This document shows positions 24,880 to 32,307 of a DNA stretch of 64,000 bases, one piece after another (position 1 is the stretch's first letter; each line of letters opens with the position of its first letter). Below the pieces are notes generated by a model. The model searched no databases and was not told where the DNA came from. It worked only from the letters and a program-made list of their open reading frames with translations. The stretch spans positions 62,001 to 126,000 of the forward strand of contig JACJGO010000002.1 in assembly GCA_014163555.1 (NCBI GenBank). Reading direction: 5' to 3'. Origin of the DNA: Flavisolibacter longurius. Lineage in GTDB: Bacteria; Bacteroidota; Bacteroidia; Chitinophagales; Chitinophagaceae. A program made the translations under genes and the position numbers.

Positions 24880-24933
24880 GGTGTTTTTCATAGGTTAGCA
24901 ACGGCCGGCTCTTTTTAGGGCGGGCCTTTTTTA
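24880..24933 (+). ncRNA. Candidate very short RNA (promoter plus terminator unit)
   Basis: The segment between the promoter at 24844-24874 and a terminator would give a transcript of about 50 nucleotides, starting near 24880. The terminator is GGCCGGCTC (24903-24911), a six-base loop and GGGCGGGCC (24918-24926) with one mismatch and one wobble, followed by six T. The 5' part (CTTGGTGTTTTTCATAGG) has no start codon with a plausible frame. I do not recognise an RNA family. It might instead be an attenuated leader whose downstream gene has been lost. Confidence 0.35.
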
Positions 24934-24970
24934 TTTACCGGAGAAAACAGAAAATACTAATCAACATAAA

Positions 24971-25002
24971 AAAAGAGTCGTTCTGCACAGAACGACTCTT
25001 TT
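24971..25002. terminator. Bidirectional intrinsic terminator
   Basis: AAAAGAGTCGTTCT (24971-24984), loop GCAC and AGAACGACTCTTTT (24989-25002): a perfect 14-bp stem with A-run before and T-run after. It serves the convergent DUF5723 gene on the minus strand and any plus-strand transcript. Confidence 0.88.
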
Positions 25003-25033
25003 TGCTTTATAGAATCCTGTTGGTTTGCTGTAC

Positions 25034-26452
25034 TTATTTGCTTTTGTGCAGCGATCCGAAATGGATGCCGATAAACAGGTCGGCGGCTTTTGATCCGCCA
25101 AGAGCAGCCGATAAAATACTGCCTGACCCCACAAAGAAATTACCCAGGCGCAGTGACGCACCGGCGGTAACGTTAGTCAGCGAGTTATATGACAGGGGCA
25201 GGTAAAAACCAAAGCCCCTACTTTCAATCCGGGGTGTCAGTACCACCGAGCTGAAATACTGGCTGCTGTTCCATTTGGTGCGGCTGTTGAGTAAACTAAC
25301 CTGCGACGCCAGGTTGAGGTAAAAACCTTTGTGTATCTGGTAGTCGGCATTCACTTGCAGCGTTGCCGGCGTACTGACGGAATAGTTACCGGTTGACATG
25401 CCAGCCACCGGTGCATAAAACTGTGGGTACTTGTTAAGCGTATCCTTGAATTCATCGATGCCGGCATCGGCCAGTGCACGCAGGTAAAACCGCTGCGTGG
25501 GGCCAATCTGCATGTTATACCCGCCGCTGCGATCAAGATCTCTTTCGTAAGAAATACTACCCGCATCCAGCAAAGCAATTCCCAATCTGAATTTATATGA
25601 GTTCAGATCACGGCGCAATTCTCCGGCTCCGTTGCGCATAGCAGCCGAAGTATCCGGGCGGTATTCATAGACAAAACCAATGTCCACACCAAAGCCGGTG
25701 CTTTTAAATTTCAGCAGGTCCGAGGTTTCAAGGGTGGATATGGCCACGCCGCCAAAGTCAAGGCCAATGGTGCCGCTGCTATTGGTAAGATAGGCATCGT
25801 CTTCCACCACATCATGATCGATGGTAGCATTGAGCCGGTTTACCTGGAGGGAAGAATTGGCAACGCCGGCCAGGTATTTCAGGCTGATGCCGCCTTTGAG
25901 GTAATGAGGTCCTTTGTTCATGATCTCCCGTGCATAGCTGGCACCGAATTCTTTCCAGCCGTTTGCATTTACAATCATGTTGTTGGCAGAGGCGATGGTG
26001 TAAGGAAACTCAGGATTGCTGGCACCATCCATGATTTCGGTGGCCAGTTTGCCATCAATGTCAAAAATGTTGGCCATCACCCGGGCACGGCTGGTAAAAG
26101 CAATAGCGGACTTTTTATTCAGATTGAAAAAAAACGAAGGACCATAAACCGCCGCAGACACAAAACCATTGGAGCTGCCGGCATCACTTGAAAAAACTTT
26201 ATCCTTCAGGCTATCAAGATTCAGGGTTTTGCCAAGGTCACTGAGTTTGAAACTGGCCTTGTTGTTACCGATAGTGGCACCGGCACTTACCAGATTAAAA
26301 TCCCAGCGGTGGCGGCTGTCGGCGATGTTGGCCGGGTTGTAAAATACGCTGCTTACACCGCTGTAGTTACTGGTGCGGATGCCCAGGAAATCCTGTGCGT
26401 TAGCAATAGCTGTACAGGAAAGACAAAACGAAAGCGCAAGAAGTTTTCTCAT
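25034..26452 (-). CDS. DUF5723-type outer-membrane protein
   Basis: A 472-residue protein. A signal peptide (KLLALSFCLSCTAIANAQ) is followed by the hallmark opening DFLGIRTSNYSGVSSVFYNPANIADSRHRWDFNL, which places it in the DUF5723 family of Bacteroidota beta-barrel proteins. Many amphipathic strands follow. Further conserved-looking segments are GPSFFFNLNKKSAIAFTSRARV and PLSYNSLTNVTAGASLRLGNFFVGSGSILS. The end (FIGIHFGSLHKSK) lacks the classic terminal Phe. It is predicted to be an outer-membrane barrel related to FadL/PorV-type folds; cargo is unknown. The family often occurs as a single gene, as here. Confidence 0.82.
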   Translation of the reverse strand: MRKLLALSFCLSCTAIANAQDFLGIRTSNYSGVSSVFYNPANIADSRHRWDFNLVSAGATIGNNKASFKLSDLGKTLNLDSLKDKVFSSDAGSSNGFVSAAVYGPSFFFNLNKKSAIAFTSRARVMANIFDIDGKLATEIMDGASNPEFPYTIASANNMIVNANGWKEFGASYAREIMNKGPHYLKGGISLKYLAGVANSSLQVNRLNATIDHDVVEDDAYLTNSSGTIGLDFGGVAISTLETSDLLKFKSTGFGVDIGFVYEYRPDTSAAMRNGAGELRRDLNSYKFRLGIALLDAGSISYERDLDRSGGYNMQIGPTQRFYLRALADAGIDEFKDTLNKYPQFYAPVAGMSTGNYSVSTPATLQVNADYQIHKGFYLNLASQVSLLNSRTKWNSSQYFSSVVLTPRIESRGFGFYLPLSYNSLTNVTAGASLRLGNFFVGSGSILSAALGGSKAADLFIGIHFGSLHKSK

Positions 26453-26615
26453 AAACAGTAGTTACGTTGGTTTGTTTTAAAAAATTAAAGAGGGCAAATA
26501 TATCCTTCCGGTTTGAAAAATGAAAGAGGGGCAATTCCTGATAACCTTGCCGGCAGATCCTGTTTAAAAATCATAATTTACAGGCCGTTGCGCCAAAACG
26601 TAACGCTTTGTTTTT

Positions 26616-27578
26616 GTGAACCGCATTGACCGATTATCTGCCATCCTGATTCAACTGCAATCCCGGCCACTGGTAAAGGCGCAGGATATTGCCGAGCGGT
26701 TTTCTATTAGCCTGCGCACGGTGTACCGCGATGTAAAAGCGCTGGAACAGGCAGGCGTACCTGTTATTGGCGAAGCCGGTACCGGCTACCGGCTGATGGA
26801 TGGCTACAAGCTGCCGCCGATCCATTTTAACCAGGAAGAAGCGTCGGCCCTTCTTACAGGCGCAAAGCTGATGCAATCGTTGAGCGATGCGCCGACTTCG
26901 CGTTATTACCAGTCGGCGCTGGATAAAATAAAGGCCGTGCTGCGGCGCACCGAAAAACACCAGATCGCCAGCCTGGATGATCACATCGCCGTGGTAGCGC
27001 ATCCTACAGTTGTGCATACAAAACCTACAGAGCTCCATCTCTCCAAAATATTACAGGCCATTGCCAGCGCCACTCTTATCGAATTTGGCTACACGTCTTT
27101 AAAAGAGGAAAGCCTGCGCCGCAAAGCAGAACCGATTGGTATCTACTACCAGGGAAGTTATTGGTACCTGGTGGCCTTTTGTCTCTTGCGAAAAGATTAC
27201 CGGAACTTTCGCACGGACCGGATCAATGGACTTCAACTCTTAGAAGAAAAAATAACGCAAAGTCATCCGCCGCTGCAGAACTTTCTGTTACGGGTAACCG
27301 AAAAAAAGGACCTGCAAAAAGTGGTCATCGATGTCAATGCCGGTATCGTCAAATTTTTAGGCGAACAGAAATACTACAACGGTTTTGTGCGGGAAGAAAA
27401 ACGAGGCAACAAAGTGCGAATGACCTTTCTTACCTGTTCGCTCAGCGGTTTTGCCCGCTGGTTTCTGCTTTTTGGTGATGAAGCTACCATCGTGGAGCCG
27501 CTCCAGTTGCAGGACACAGTGTCGGTGCTGGCCGAAAAAATTCTGCAAAAAGTGGAAGCGAACCGCATGCTGACATAG
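26616..27578 (+). CDS. WYL-domain transcriptional regulator (YafY type)
   Basis: A 320-residue DNA-binding protein. The N-terminal winged helix-turn-helix (about 1-60) reads RLSAILIQLQSRPLVKAQDIAERFSISLRTVYRDVKALEQAGVPVIGEAGTGYRL, typical of DeoR-like HTH_11. The WYL sensor domain (about 140-225) has SATLIEFGYTSL and GSYWYLVAFCLLRKDYRNFRTDRI, followed by a WCX-type C-terminus. Such proteins sense small ligands or nucleic acids; the ligand is not known. The start is a GTG at 26616, the first start giving the canonical MNRIDRL N-terminus. The DinB gene follows 48 bases later on the same strand and is a probable target. Confidence 0.9.
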   Translation: MNRIDRLSAILIQLQSRPLVKAQDIAERFSISLRTVYRDVKALEQAGVPVIGEAGTGYRLMDGYKLPPIHFNQEEASALLTGAKLMQSLSDAPTSRYYQSALDKIKAVLRRTEKHQIASLDDHIAVVAHPTVVHTKPTELHLSKILQAIASATLIEFGYTSLKEESLRRKAEPIGIYYQGSYWYLVAFCLLRKDYRNFRTDRINGLQLLEEKITQSHPPLQNFLLRVTEKKDLQKVVIDVNAGIVKFLGEQKYYNGFVREEKRGNKVRMTFLTCSLSGFARWFLLFGDEATIVEPLQLQDTVSVLAEKILQKVEANRMLT

Positions 27579-27625
27579 GGCTGTCACTGTGTGGGTGTTA
27601 TTTTGTTTGTACAAATCAACCAACT

Positions 27626-28123
27626 ATGACACGGATCGAATTTTTCAAACAACAGTTTATGGAAGAAGGAGAAACGACCCGCAAAATGCTTTCCCGCGTT
27701 CCGGAAGATAAGTGGGAGTATGCGCCGCATCCCAAAAGCATGAAGATGAAAGCCCTCACCACGCACATTGCAGACCTGCCCGGGTGGATTCATCTGGTCT
27801 TTACGACTGATTTCCTGGATTTTGCCGATCCGTACGAGCAGCCACAAATCCATTCCACCGCTGATTTGATGGCTTATTTTGAAAAACGGTATGCCGATGG
27901 TCTTTCGACACTGGTGCCCGAAAATGAAGCGCTGTTGGACAAACCCTGGACCCTGCGAAACGGCGAAACGGTTTACAGCCGCGATCCAAAAGTAGATGTG
28001 GTTCGCATGGCGCTGAGCCAGCAGATCCATCACCGGGCGCAGTTGGGTGTGTACCTGCGGCTTCTTGATATTCCCATACCCGGTAGTTATGGGCCCAGTG
28101 CGGACGAGAATGCATTTGTCTGA
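27626..28123 (+). CDS. DinB-superfamily protein
   Basis: A 165-residue four-helix-bundle protein of the DinB/DfsB metal-binding group. Indicative segments are FKQQFMEEGETTRKMLSRVPEDKWEYAPHPKSMKMKALTTHIADLPGW (His47 as the first metal ligand) and MALSQQIHHRAQLGVYLRLLDIPIPGSYGPSADE near the C-terminus (His135/His136 region). Members include bacillithiol- or mycothiol-linked transferases and proteins of unknown role; no thiol substrate can be assigned. Adjacent to the WYL regulator on the same strand, which may control it. Confidence 0.85.
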   Translation: MTRIEFFKQQFMEEGETTRKMLSRVPEDKWEYAPHPKSMKMKALTTHIADLPGWIHLVFTTDFLDFADPYEQPQIHSTADLMAYFEKRYADGLSTLVPENEALLDKPWTLRNGETVYSRDPKVDVVRMALSQQIHHRAQLGVYLRLLDIPIPGSYGPSADENAFV

Positions 28124-28207
28124 ACCGGGATTTTGGAGATGGCTGGGATAAAGAGGATAATGACGATGCGATTGAAATGAAGGCAATGCAGTGGAAAAAT
28201 TCAGCGT

Positions 28208-28251
28208 CCCTGCTGCTAACCCCAGCCTGAAGGCTGGGGTTAGCAGCAGGG
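28208..28251. repeat. Perfect 44-base palindrome (20-bp stem, 4-base loop)
   Basis: CCCTGCTGCTAACCCCAGCC (28208-28227), loop TGAA, and its exact reverse complement at 28232-28251. No T-run follows, so it is not a simple terminator. The CCAGCC-TGAA-GGCTGG core resembles REP-type palindromes elsewhere in the window (for example 16887-16903). Confidence 0.85.
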
Positions 28252-28334
28252 ATTTCTTTACCCCATTTTATTTTCCAACTCCATACAGTTGCAGTTTTTT
28301 TATGGCATCTTTTCACTTGCCTTGCTTCAAAATA

Positions 28335-28364
28335 AAGAGCCGCGCCAAAGGCGCGGCTCTTCTT
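28335..28364. terminator. Bidirectional intrinsic terminator
   Basis: AAGAGCCGCGCC (28335-28346), loop AAA and GGCGCGGCTCTT (28350-28361): a perfect 12-bp stem with A-rich and T-rich flanks. It separates the DinB gene from the convergent M16 operon. Confidence 0.85.
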
Positions 28365-28411
28365 ATCATGGTCATCCCAAACATCCAAAAATCCTGGTTC
28401 AGACAACTGGT

Positions 28412-29701
28412 TCAGACAACCACCAGCTCATAAAAACTATCAGGTTGCAAATAGGTATTTGCCAGTTGCTGTAATTCTTCTGCCGACACGGTACGAATGG
28501 TTTCCAACTGTCGCTCAAAAAAATCTTCATCGAGCCCGTTGAGAATAATATTCTTCCAGCGGTTAATGATCTGGAACGGCCCATCCAGGTCGCCCAAAAT
28601 GGAACCCATCATGTAATTGCGTACGAGCAACAGTTCTTCTTCGCCTACCGGTTCACCGCGCAGCCGCTCCATCTCTTTGTACACTTCCGTGATGGTAGCT
28701 TCGCATACATCCCGCCCCGCTTCGGTGCTGATGATCCAGGCGCTTTGCTGGATGTGATTTTCGAGGTAGCTGTAGATACCGTATGTATAACCTTTTTCCT
28801 CCCGGATATTGCTCATCAACCGTGAGCCAAAAAACCCTCCGAAAAGATTGTTGAGCACCTGCGCTTTAATAAAGTCAGGATGATGACGGTTTGGAAACTG
28901 TGCACCCATGCGAATGGCACCCTGTACGCCCTGCGCATCGTTTACCACGCGGTATTTTTTTTCAGCAGCAGGTTGTGGCGGCAGATCAGCCAGTTGAATG
29001 GCATTCATGGGCAGATCGCCAAAGTATTTATCAAGCAGGGCACCGATGTCTGCCGGCAGTTTACCGGCCGTAAACACAACAAATTTGCCGGACTGGTAAT
29101 ACTGTTTGTAGAAGTTGACGATTTCATCTTTTGTCAACGCCTCAAAATCCTCAAAACGGGTGTAGCGGCCATAGGGATGGTCTTCGCCATAGAGGTAGGC
29201 ATCGATCAGCCGGCCCGCCACAAAATCCGATTTGCGCAGGTTCACCCGCAGTCGCTGCTGCATGTTTTGTTTATAGATGGCCAATTCGTCTTCGGGAAAA
29301 ACAGATTCCAGGATCATTTCCCTTACCACCGGCAGCAGGGCTTCAAGGTGCTTGCTCAGGCAGTGCAGGGTGATGGTGGCTGTTTCGTTATAACAATTGC
29401 GGTTGAGATAAGAACCGTAATATTCAAAATGCTCATTCAGCTGAAAAGCCGTTTTGTTGACGGTGCCATTCTTCAGCATAAAGTTGGTAGTAGCCGCCAC
29501 CAGGTTTTTCTTTTCAAACCAGTTGCCGGCGTAGTACACCCATTCCACTAGCAGCACGTCTTCGGCGCCGGCATTTACGGCGTACACATCGGCACCATTG
29601 CCCAGGGTATATTTTTCAAAAGGTTTTAGTTTGAGCTCCAGTTCAACAGCATTCTTTATAAGCGGGGGTTGCGTTCGATCGAGTGTTTGCGTTTGTATCA
29701 T
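28412..29701 (-). CDS. M16-family peptidase-like protein, catalytically inactive partner
   Basis: A 429-residue protein with the M16 fold (Pitrilysin-like) but without the zinc-binding HxxEH. The place where it should occur reads NLVAATTNFMLKNGTVNKT. It retains the substrate-contacting Arg/Tyr region of the C-terminal half (FGSRLMSNIREEKGYTYGIYSYLE). This is the pattern of the non-catalytic subunit in heterodimeric M16 peptidases such as bacterial M16B pairs and mitochondrial MPP-alpha. The active partner is encoded just upstream at 30884-32122. It overlaps the AAA ATPase gene by four bases (ATGA). No signal peptide, so a cytoplasmic location is inferred. Confidence 0.88.
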   Translation of the reverse strand: MIQTQTLDRTQPPLIKNAVELELKLKPFEKYTLGNGADVYAVNAGAEDVLLVEWVYYAGNWFEKKNLVAATTNFMLKNGTVNKTAFQLNEHFEYYGSYLNRNCYNETATITLHCLSKHLEALLPVVREMILESVFPEDELAIYKQNMQQRLRVNLRKSDFVAGRLIDAYLYGEDHPYGRYTRFEDFEALTKDEIVNFYKQYYQSGKFVVFTAGKLPADIGALLDKYFGDLPMNAIQLADLPPQPAAEKKYRVVNDAQGVQGAIRMGAQFPNRHHPDFIKAQVLNNLFGGFFGSRLMSNIREEKGYTYGIYSYLENHIQQSAWIISTEAGRDVCEATITEVYKEMERLRGEPVGEEELLLVRNYMMGSILGDLDGPFQIINRWKNIILNGLDEDFFERQLETIRTVSAEELQQLANTYLQPDSFYELVVV

Positions 29702-30777
29702 CGTTTAAATCCTATTTCATTTTTCAGAGGCTGGTAGGCCTCTTCTTGACTGTTATAGATTTCGGCCAGCGTGGCCGGGCCGCTAAAGGTAGGGTGGAGT
29801 GCCAGTTTCTGCGCCAGCCGGTTGGCCACATGGGCCTGCAGCGGCTTAAACTCGTACATGCCCAACAGCCGCCCTTTGCGCAGCAGGGCCGTATCCAACT
29901 CGGTTTGCTGGATGTTGAATGTGCAAATCACGGGTATGTGCAGGCATTGGCCCAACAGGCCGTCGGAGAGATTCAGAAGGTTGGAGATAGCACTGTTCTC
30001 CGAACCCATTCGCCGGCTGATAACGTTGTCGGCATCTTCCAGCACCAAGATGCTTTCTTCCTGGTCCATTAAAAAATTGATCAACTCTGGCGAAGAAATA
30101 TGCGAGGCCATATAAGGCGGAAAATAGATCATGCGTTTGCTGATCTGTCCCGCCAGGTAACGGATGTAGGTTGTTTTGCCTGTGCCGGGCCGGCCGTGCA
30201 ACAGTACCAGGCCATGGCTTTTGGGCTTTTGCAGCTTTTCAATCACCCGTTCGCTAAAGGGATAAAAATCTTCATTGTAATGATCTTCAATATCAACTTT
30301 ATCGCCAATATGCCGGAATTCTTTCAGGTGAAAATGCCCGTGAATGGTGGTGATAAAACTGAACGCCCCTTTGTGGTCTTCTTCTTTTTCTTTCACCAGG
30401 TTTTGTAAAAGCCCTTCGGCGGCCTGCAGTGAACCGGGATTGGCCGATGGCAGGTAGTACAGGGTAGCCGCCTTGCTTTCATAATCGTTGCGGTAGCGTA
30501 TCCAGATGTCTTTTTGCAAAAACCAGATCTTGTGTTTTTGCCGGTATCGCTCCTCCCGCTTTACAAATTCTTCCTCGGTATAATCGTCTTTCCAGCGTTT
30601 CGGAAACAAGGCCGCCAGTTCTTTTTCCAGCGGAAGAAAGTCTACGCGGTAAAACAATTTTTTGTTGGGTGCGGCAGCATTGCTGTGGAAAAAATACGCT
30701 GCCACCTTGATGTCGTCATCGGTGTCGTACACACTGGAAAGGTGGCTGGCCAGGTCATCGTCGTCATTATAGAACAT
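29698..30777 (-). CDS. AAA-family ATPase
   Basis: A 359-residue protein. The first ~180 residues are charged and of unknown fold (IWFLQKDIWIRYRNDYES). The AAA module follows: Walker A GRPGTGKT (195-202), Walker B ESILVLEDAD (241-250), sensor-1 Asn in VICTFN (288) and the arginine-finger region TALLRKGRLLG (297-306). The domain is closest in look to Bcs1/AAA-type single-ring ATPases. It lies between the active and inactive M16 subunits, overlapping the latter by four bases, so an unfoldase or assembly role for this peptidase pair is suggested by context only. Confidence 0.85.
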   Translation of the reverse strand: MFYNDDDDLASHLSSVYDTDDDIKVAAYFFHSNAAAPNKKLFYRVDFLPLEKELAALFPKRWKDDYTEEEFVKREERYRQKHKIWFLQKDIWIRYRNDYESKAATLYYLPSANPGSLQAAEGLLQNLVKEKEEDHKGAFSFITTIHGHFHLKEFRHIGDKVDIEDHYNEDFYPFSERVIEKLQKPKSHGLVLLHGRPGTGKTTYIRYLAGQISKRMIYFPPYMASHISSPELINFLMDQEESILVLEDADNVISRRMGSENSAISNLLNLSDGLLGQCLHIPVICTFNIQQTELDTALLRKGRLLGMYEFKPLQAHVANRLAQKLALHPTFSGPATLAEIYNSQEEAYQPLKNEIGFKR

Positions 30778-30883
30778 AGCGGAAATGAATTTATGTTGGT
30801 TTCACGCCGGCTCAACGGCCGTTCTCCATAATAGAGAAAATGCTCTCCAAAGCAATACAGGCAAAGCCCCTTCAAGGTACAAT

Positions 30884-32122
30884 TTAATTGCCTGCGTAGT
30901 AGTACAGCGTACTGCTGTTCTCCTCCCTGAAAATCTCGTTGCTCAGCGACCGAATATCTTCCGCCGTTACCTGGTTGTATTTATCCAGCTCACGGTTGAT
31001 CAGCGAAGCATCGCCCAGCAGTTCGTAAAACGCCAGGCTGTTGGCCCGGTTCATCAGGCTCATGTCTTCAAAGGCCATCTGGCTTTCGGTTTTGTTCTTT
31101 ACTTTTTGCAGTTCCGACTCCGATATTATTTCGCTTTTCACCTTTGCCAGCTCTTCTTCCACGGCCTTTTCTGCCTCTTCCATTTTTACGCCTTTTACCA
31201 GCTTGCCTTCGATGGTCAAAAGGCCGGCATCCACAGTGCCAAAATGGTAGCACTCGATATTGCTGAACAGCTTTTTTTCTTTTACCAGCGCCTGGAAAAG
31301 CCGCGAGGAACCGCCTCCGCTCAGTATCTCGGTGATAAGATCCGATACATAATAACGCTGGTCCATGCGGGGATAAATATGCCAGGTTTTGTAAAAGGCA
31401 TCCAATGGCACAGTGGCGTGCACTTCCAGTTTTTTACCTGCTTTTTGCGCCGGTTCTTCGGGAAGAATACGGTTGTATTTTTCACCGCTTTCAATCGGAC
31501 CAAACCATTTTTCGGCCAGCGTTCTTACCTGTTCCGTAGTGACGTTTCCGGCAACTACCAAAATAGCGTTGACAGGACGGTAATGCTTAAAAAAGAAATC
31601 CTTTACATCCTGCAAGCTGGCCGTTTCAATGTGCGAAAGCTCCTTGCCGATGGTCATCCAGCGGTAAGGATGCACTTCGTAGGCCAGGTTGCGCAGCTTC
31701 AGCCATACATCGCCATAAGGCTTGTTGAGGTAATGTTCTTTGAATTCTTCCATCACCACTTTTCGCTGTACTTCCAGGCTGTTTTCGCTAAAGGCCAGCG
31801 ACAGCATGCGATCGCTTTCGAGCCAGAATGCCGTTTCCAGGTTCTCGGCCGGCAATTGTATATAATAGTTGGTAAGATCGTTGGTCGTGTAAGCATTGTT
31901 CTCGCCGCCGGCCATTTGCAGGGGCTCATCGTACACCGGAATGTTGACGGAGCCGCCAAACATCAGGTGCTCAAAAAGATGGGCAAAACCGGTGCGGGAC
32001 GGGTTTTCGTCTTTGGCACCCACATCGTACAGCACATTCACAACGGCCATAGGGGTTGAGGTATCTTGGTGCACCAGCACCCGCAATCCGTTGGTTAACG
32101 TAAATCGTTCGTAATTGACCAC
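30884..32122 (-). CDS. M16-family zinc peptidase, active subunit
   Basis: A 412-residue metallopeptidase. The inverted zinc motif HLFEH (48-52) sits in RTGFAHLFEHLMFGGSVN, with the downstream acidic ligand region (NLETAFWLESDRM) and the later SRLFQALVKEKKLFSN segment of the C-terminal half. M16B enzymes of this size work as dimers with a second M16 protein, here probably the inactive product of 28412-29701. The start MVNYERFTLTNGLRVLVHQD is the usual M16 opening without signal peptide. First gene of the M16-AAA-M16 group; 106 bases separate it from the AAA gene. Confidence 0.92.
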   Translation of the reverse strand: MVNYERFTLTNGLRVLVHQDTSTPMAVVNVLYDVGAKDENPSRTGFAHLFEHLMFGGSVNIPVYDEPLQMAGGENNAYTTNDLTNYYIQLPAENLETAFWLESDRMLSLAFSENSLEVQRKVVMEEFKEHYLNKPYGDVWLKLRNLAYEVHPYRWMTIGKELSHIETASLQDVKDFFFKHYRPVNAILVVAGNVTTEQVRTLAEKWFGPIESGEKYNRILPEEPAQKAGKKLEVHATVPLDAFYKTWHIYPRMDQRYYVSDLITEILSGGGSSRLFQALVKEKKLFSNIECYHFGTVDAGLLTIEGKLVKGVKMEEAEKAVEEELAKVKSEIISESELQKVKNKTESQMAFEDMSLMNRANSLAFYELLGDASLINRELDKYNQVTAEDIRSLSNEIFREENSSTLYYYAGN

Positions 32123-32224
32123 AGTTTATCTCCTTTTCGTTTTAATTCCAATTCAGAATTGGCCTGCAAAAATATTTAAAAGCCGGGAAAGGACGTGGGA
32201 AAGCTGCAAAAGAGGCAGTAAATG

Positions 32225-32305
32225 AGCAGGCAGTATGCCGTTGGCAATTCGCAGTTATGGTTGCCTAGCCTTGCTAATTGCCTATTGTCTATTGCTCCAT
32301 TGTCT
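32225..32305. repeat. ATTGCC/TATTG low-complexity intergenic repeat
   Basis: A run of degenerate words (GGCAATTCGCAG, TAATTGCCTATTGTCTATTGC, TCCATTGTCTCC) in the gap between the aspartyl-protease and M16 genes. Related stretches are at 3058-3100, 18766-18796 and 37311-37336, always between genes. Confidence 0.5.
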
Positions 32306-32307
32306 CC

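Noticed and set aside
29698-30777. AAA ATPase as part of a defence system
   Set aside because: Its neighbours are both M16 peptidase genes and nothing resembling a nuclease, reverse transcriptase or toxin is present; a proteolysis-linked role fits better.
30785-32059. Long plus-strand frame (424 codons) across the active M16 gene
   Set aside because: It is antisense to a gene with an intact HxxEH motif and full M16 similarity; the product has no domain and an unusual Phe/Val/His/Gln-rich composition typical of a shadow frame.
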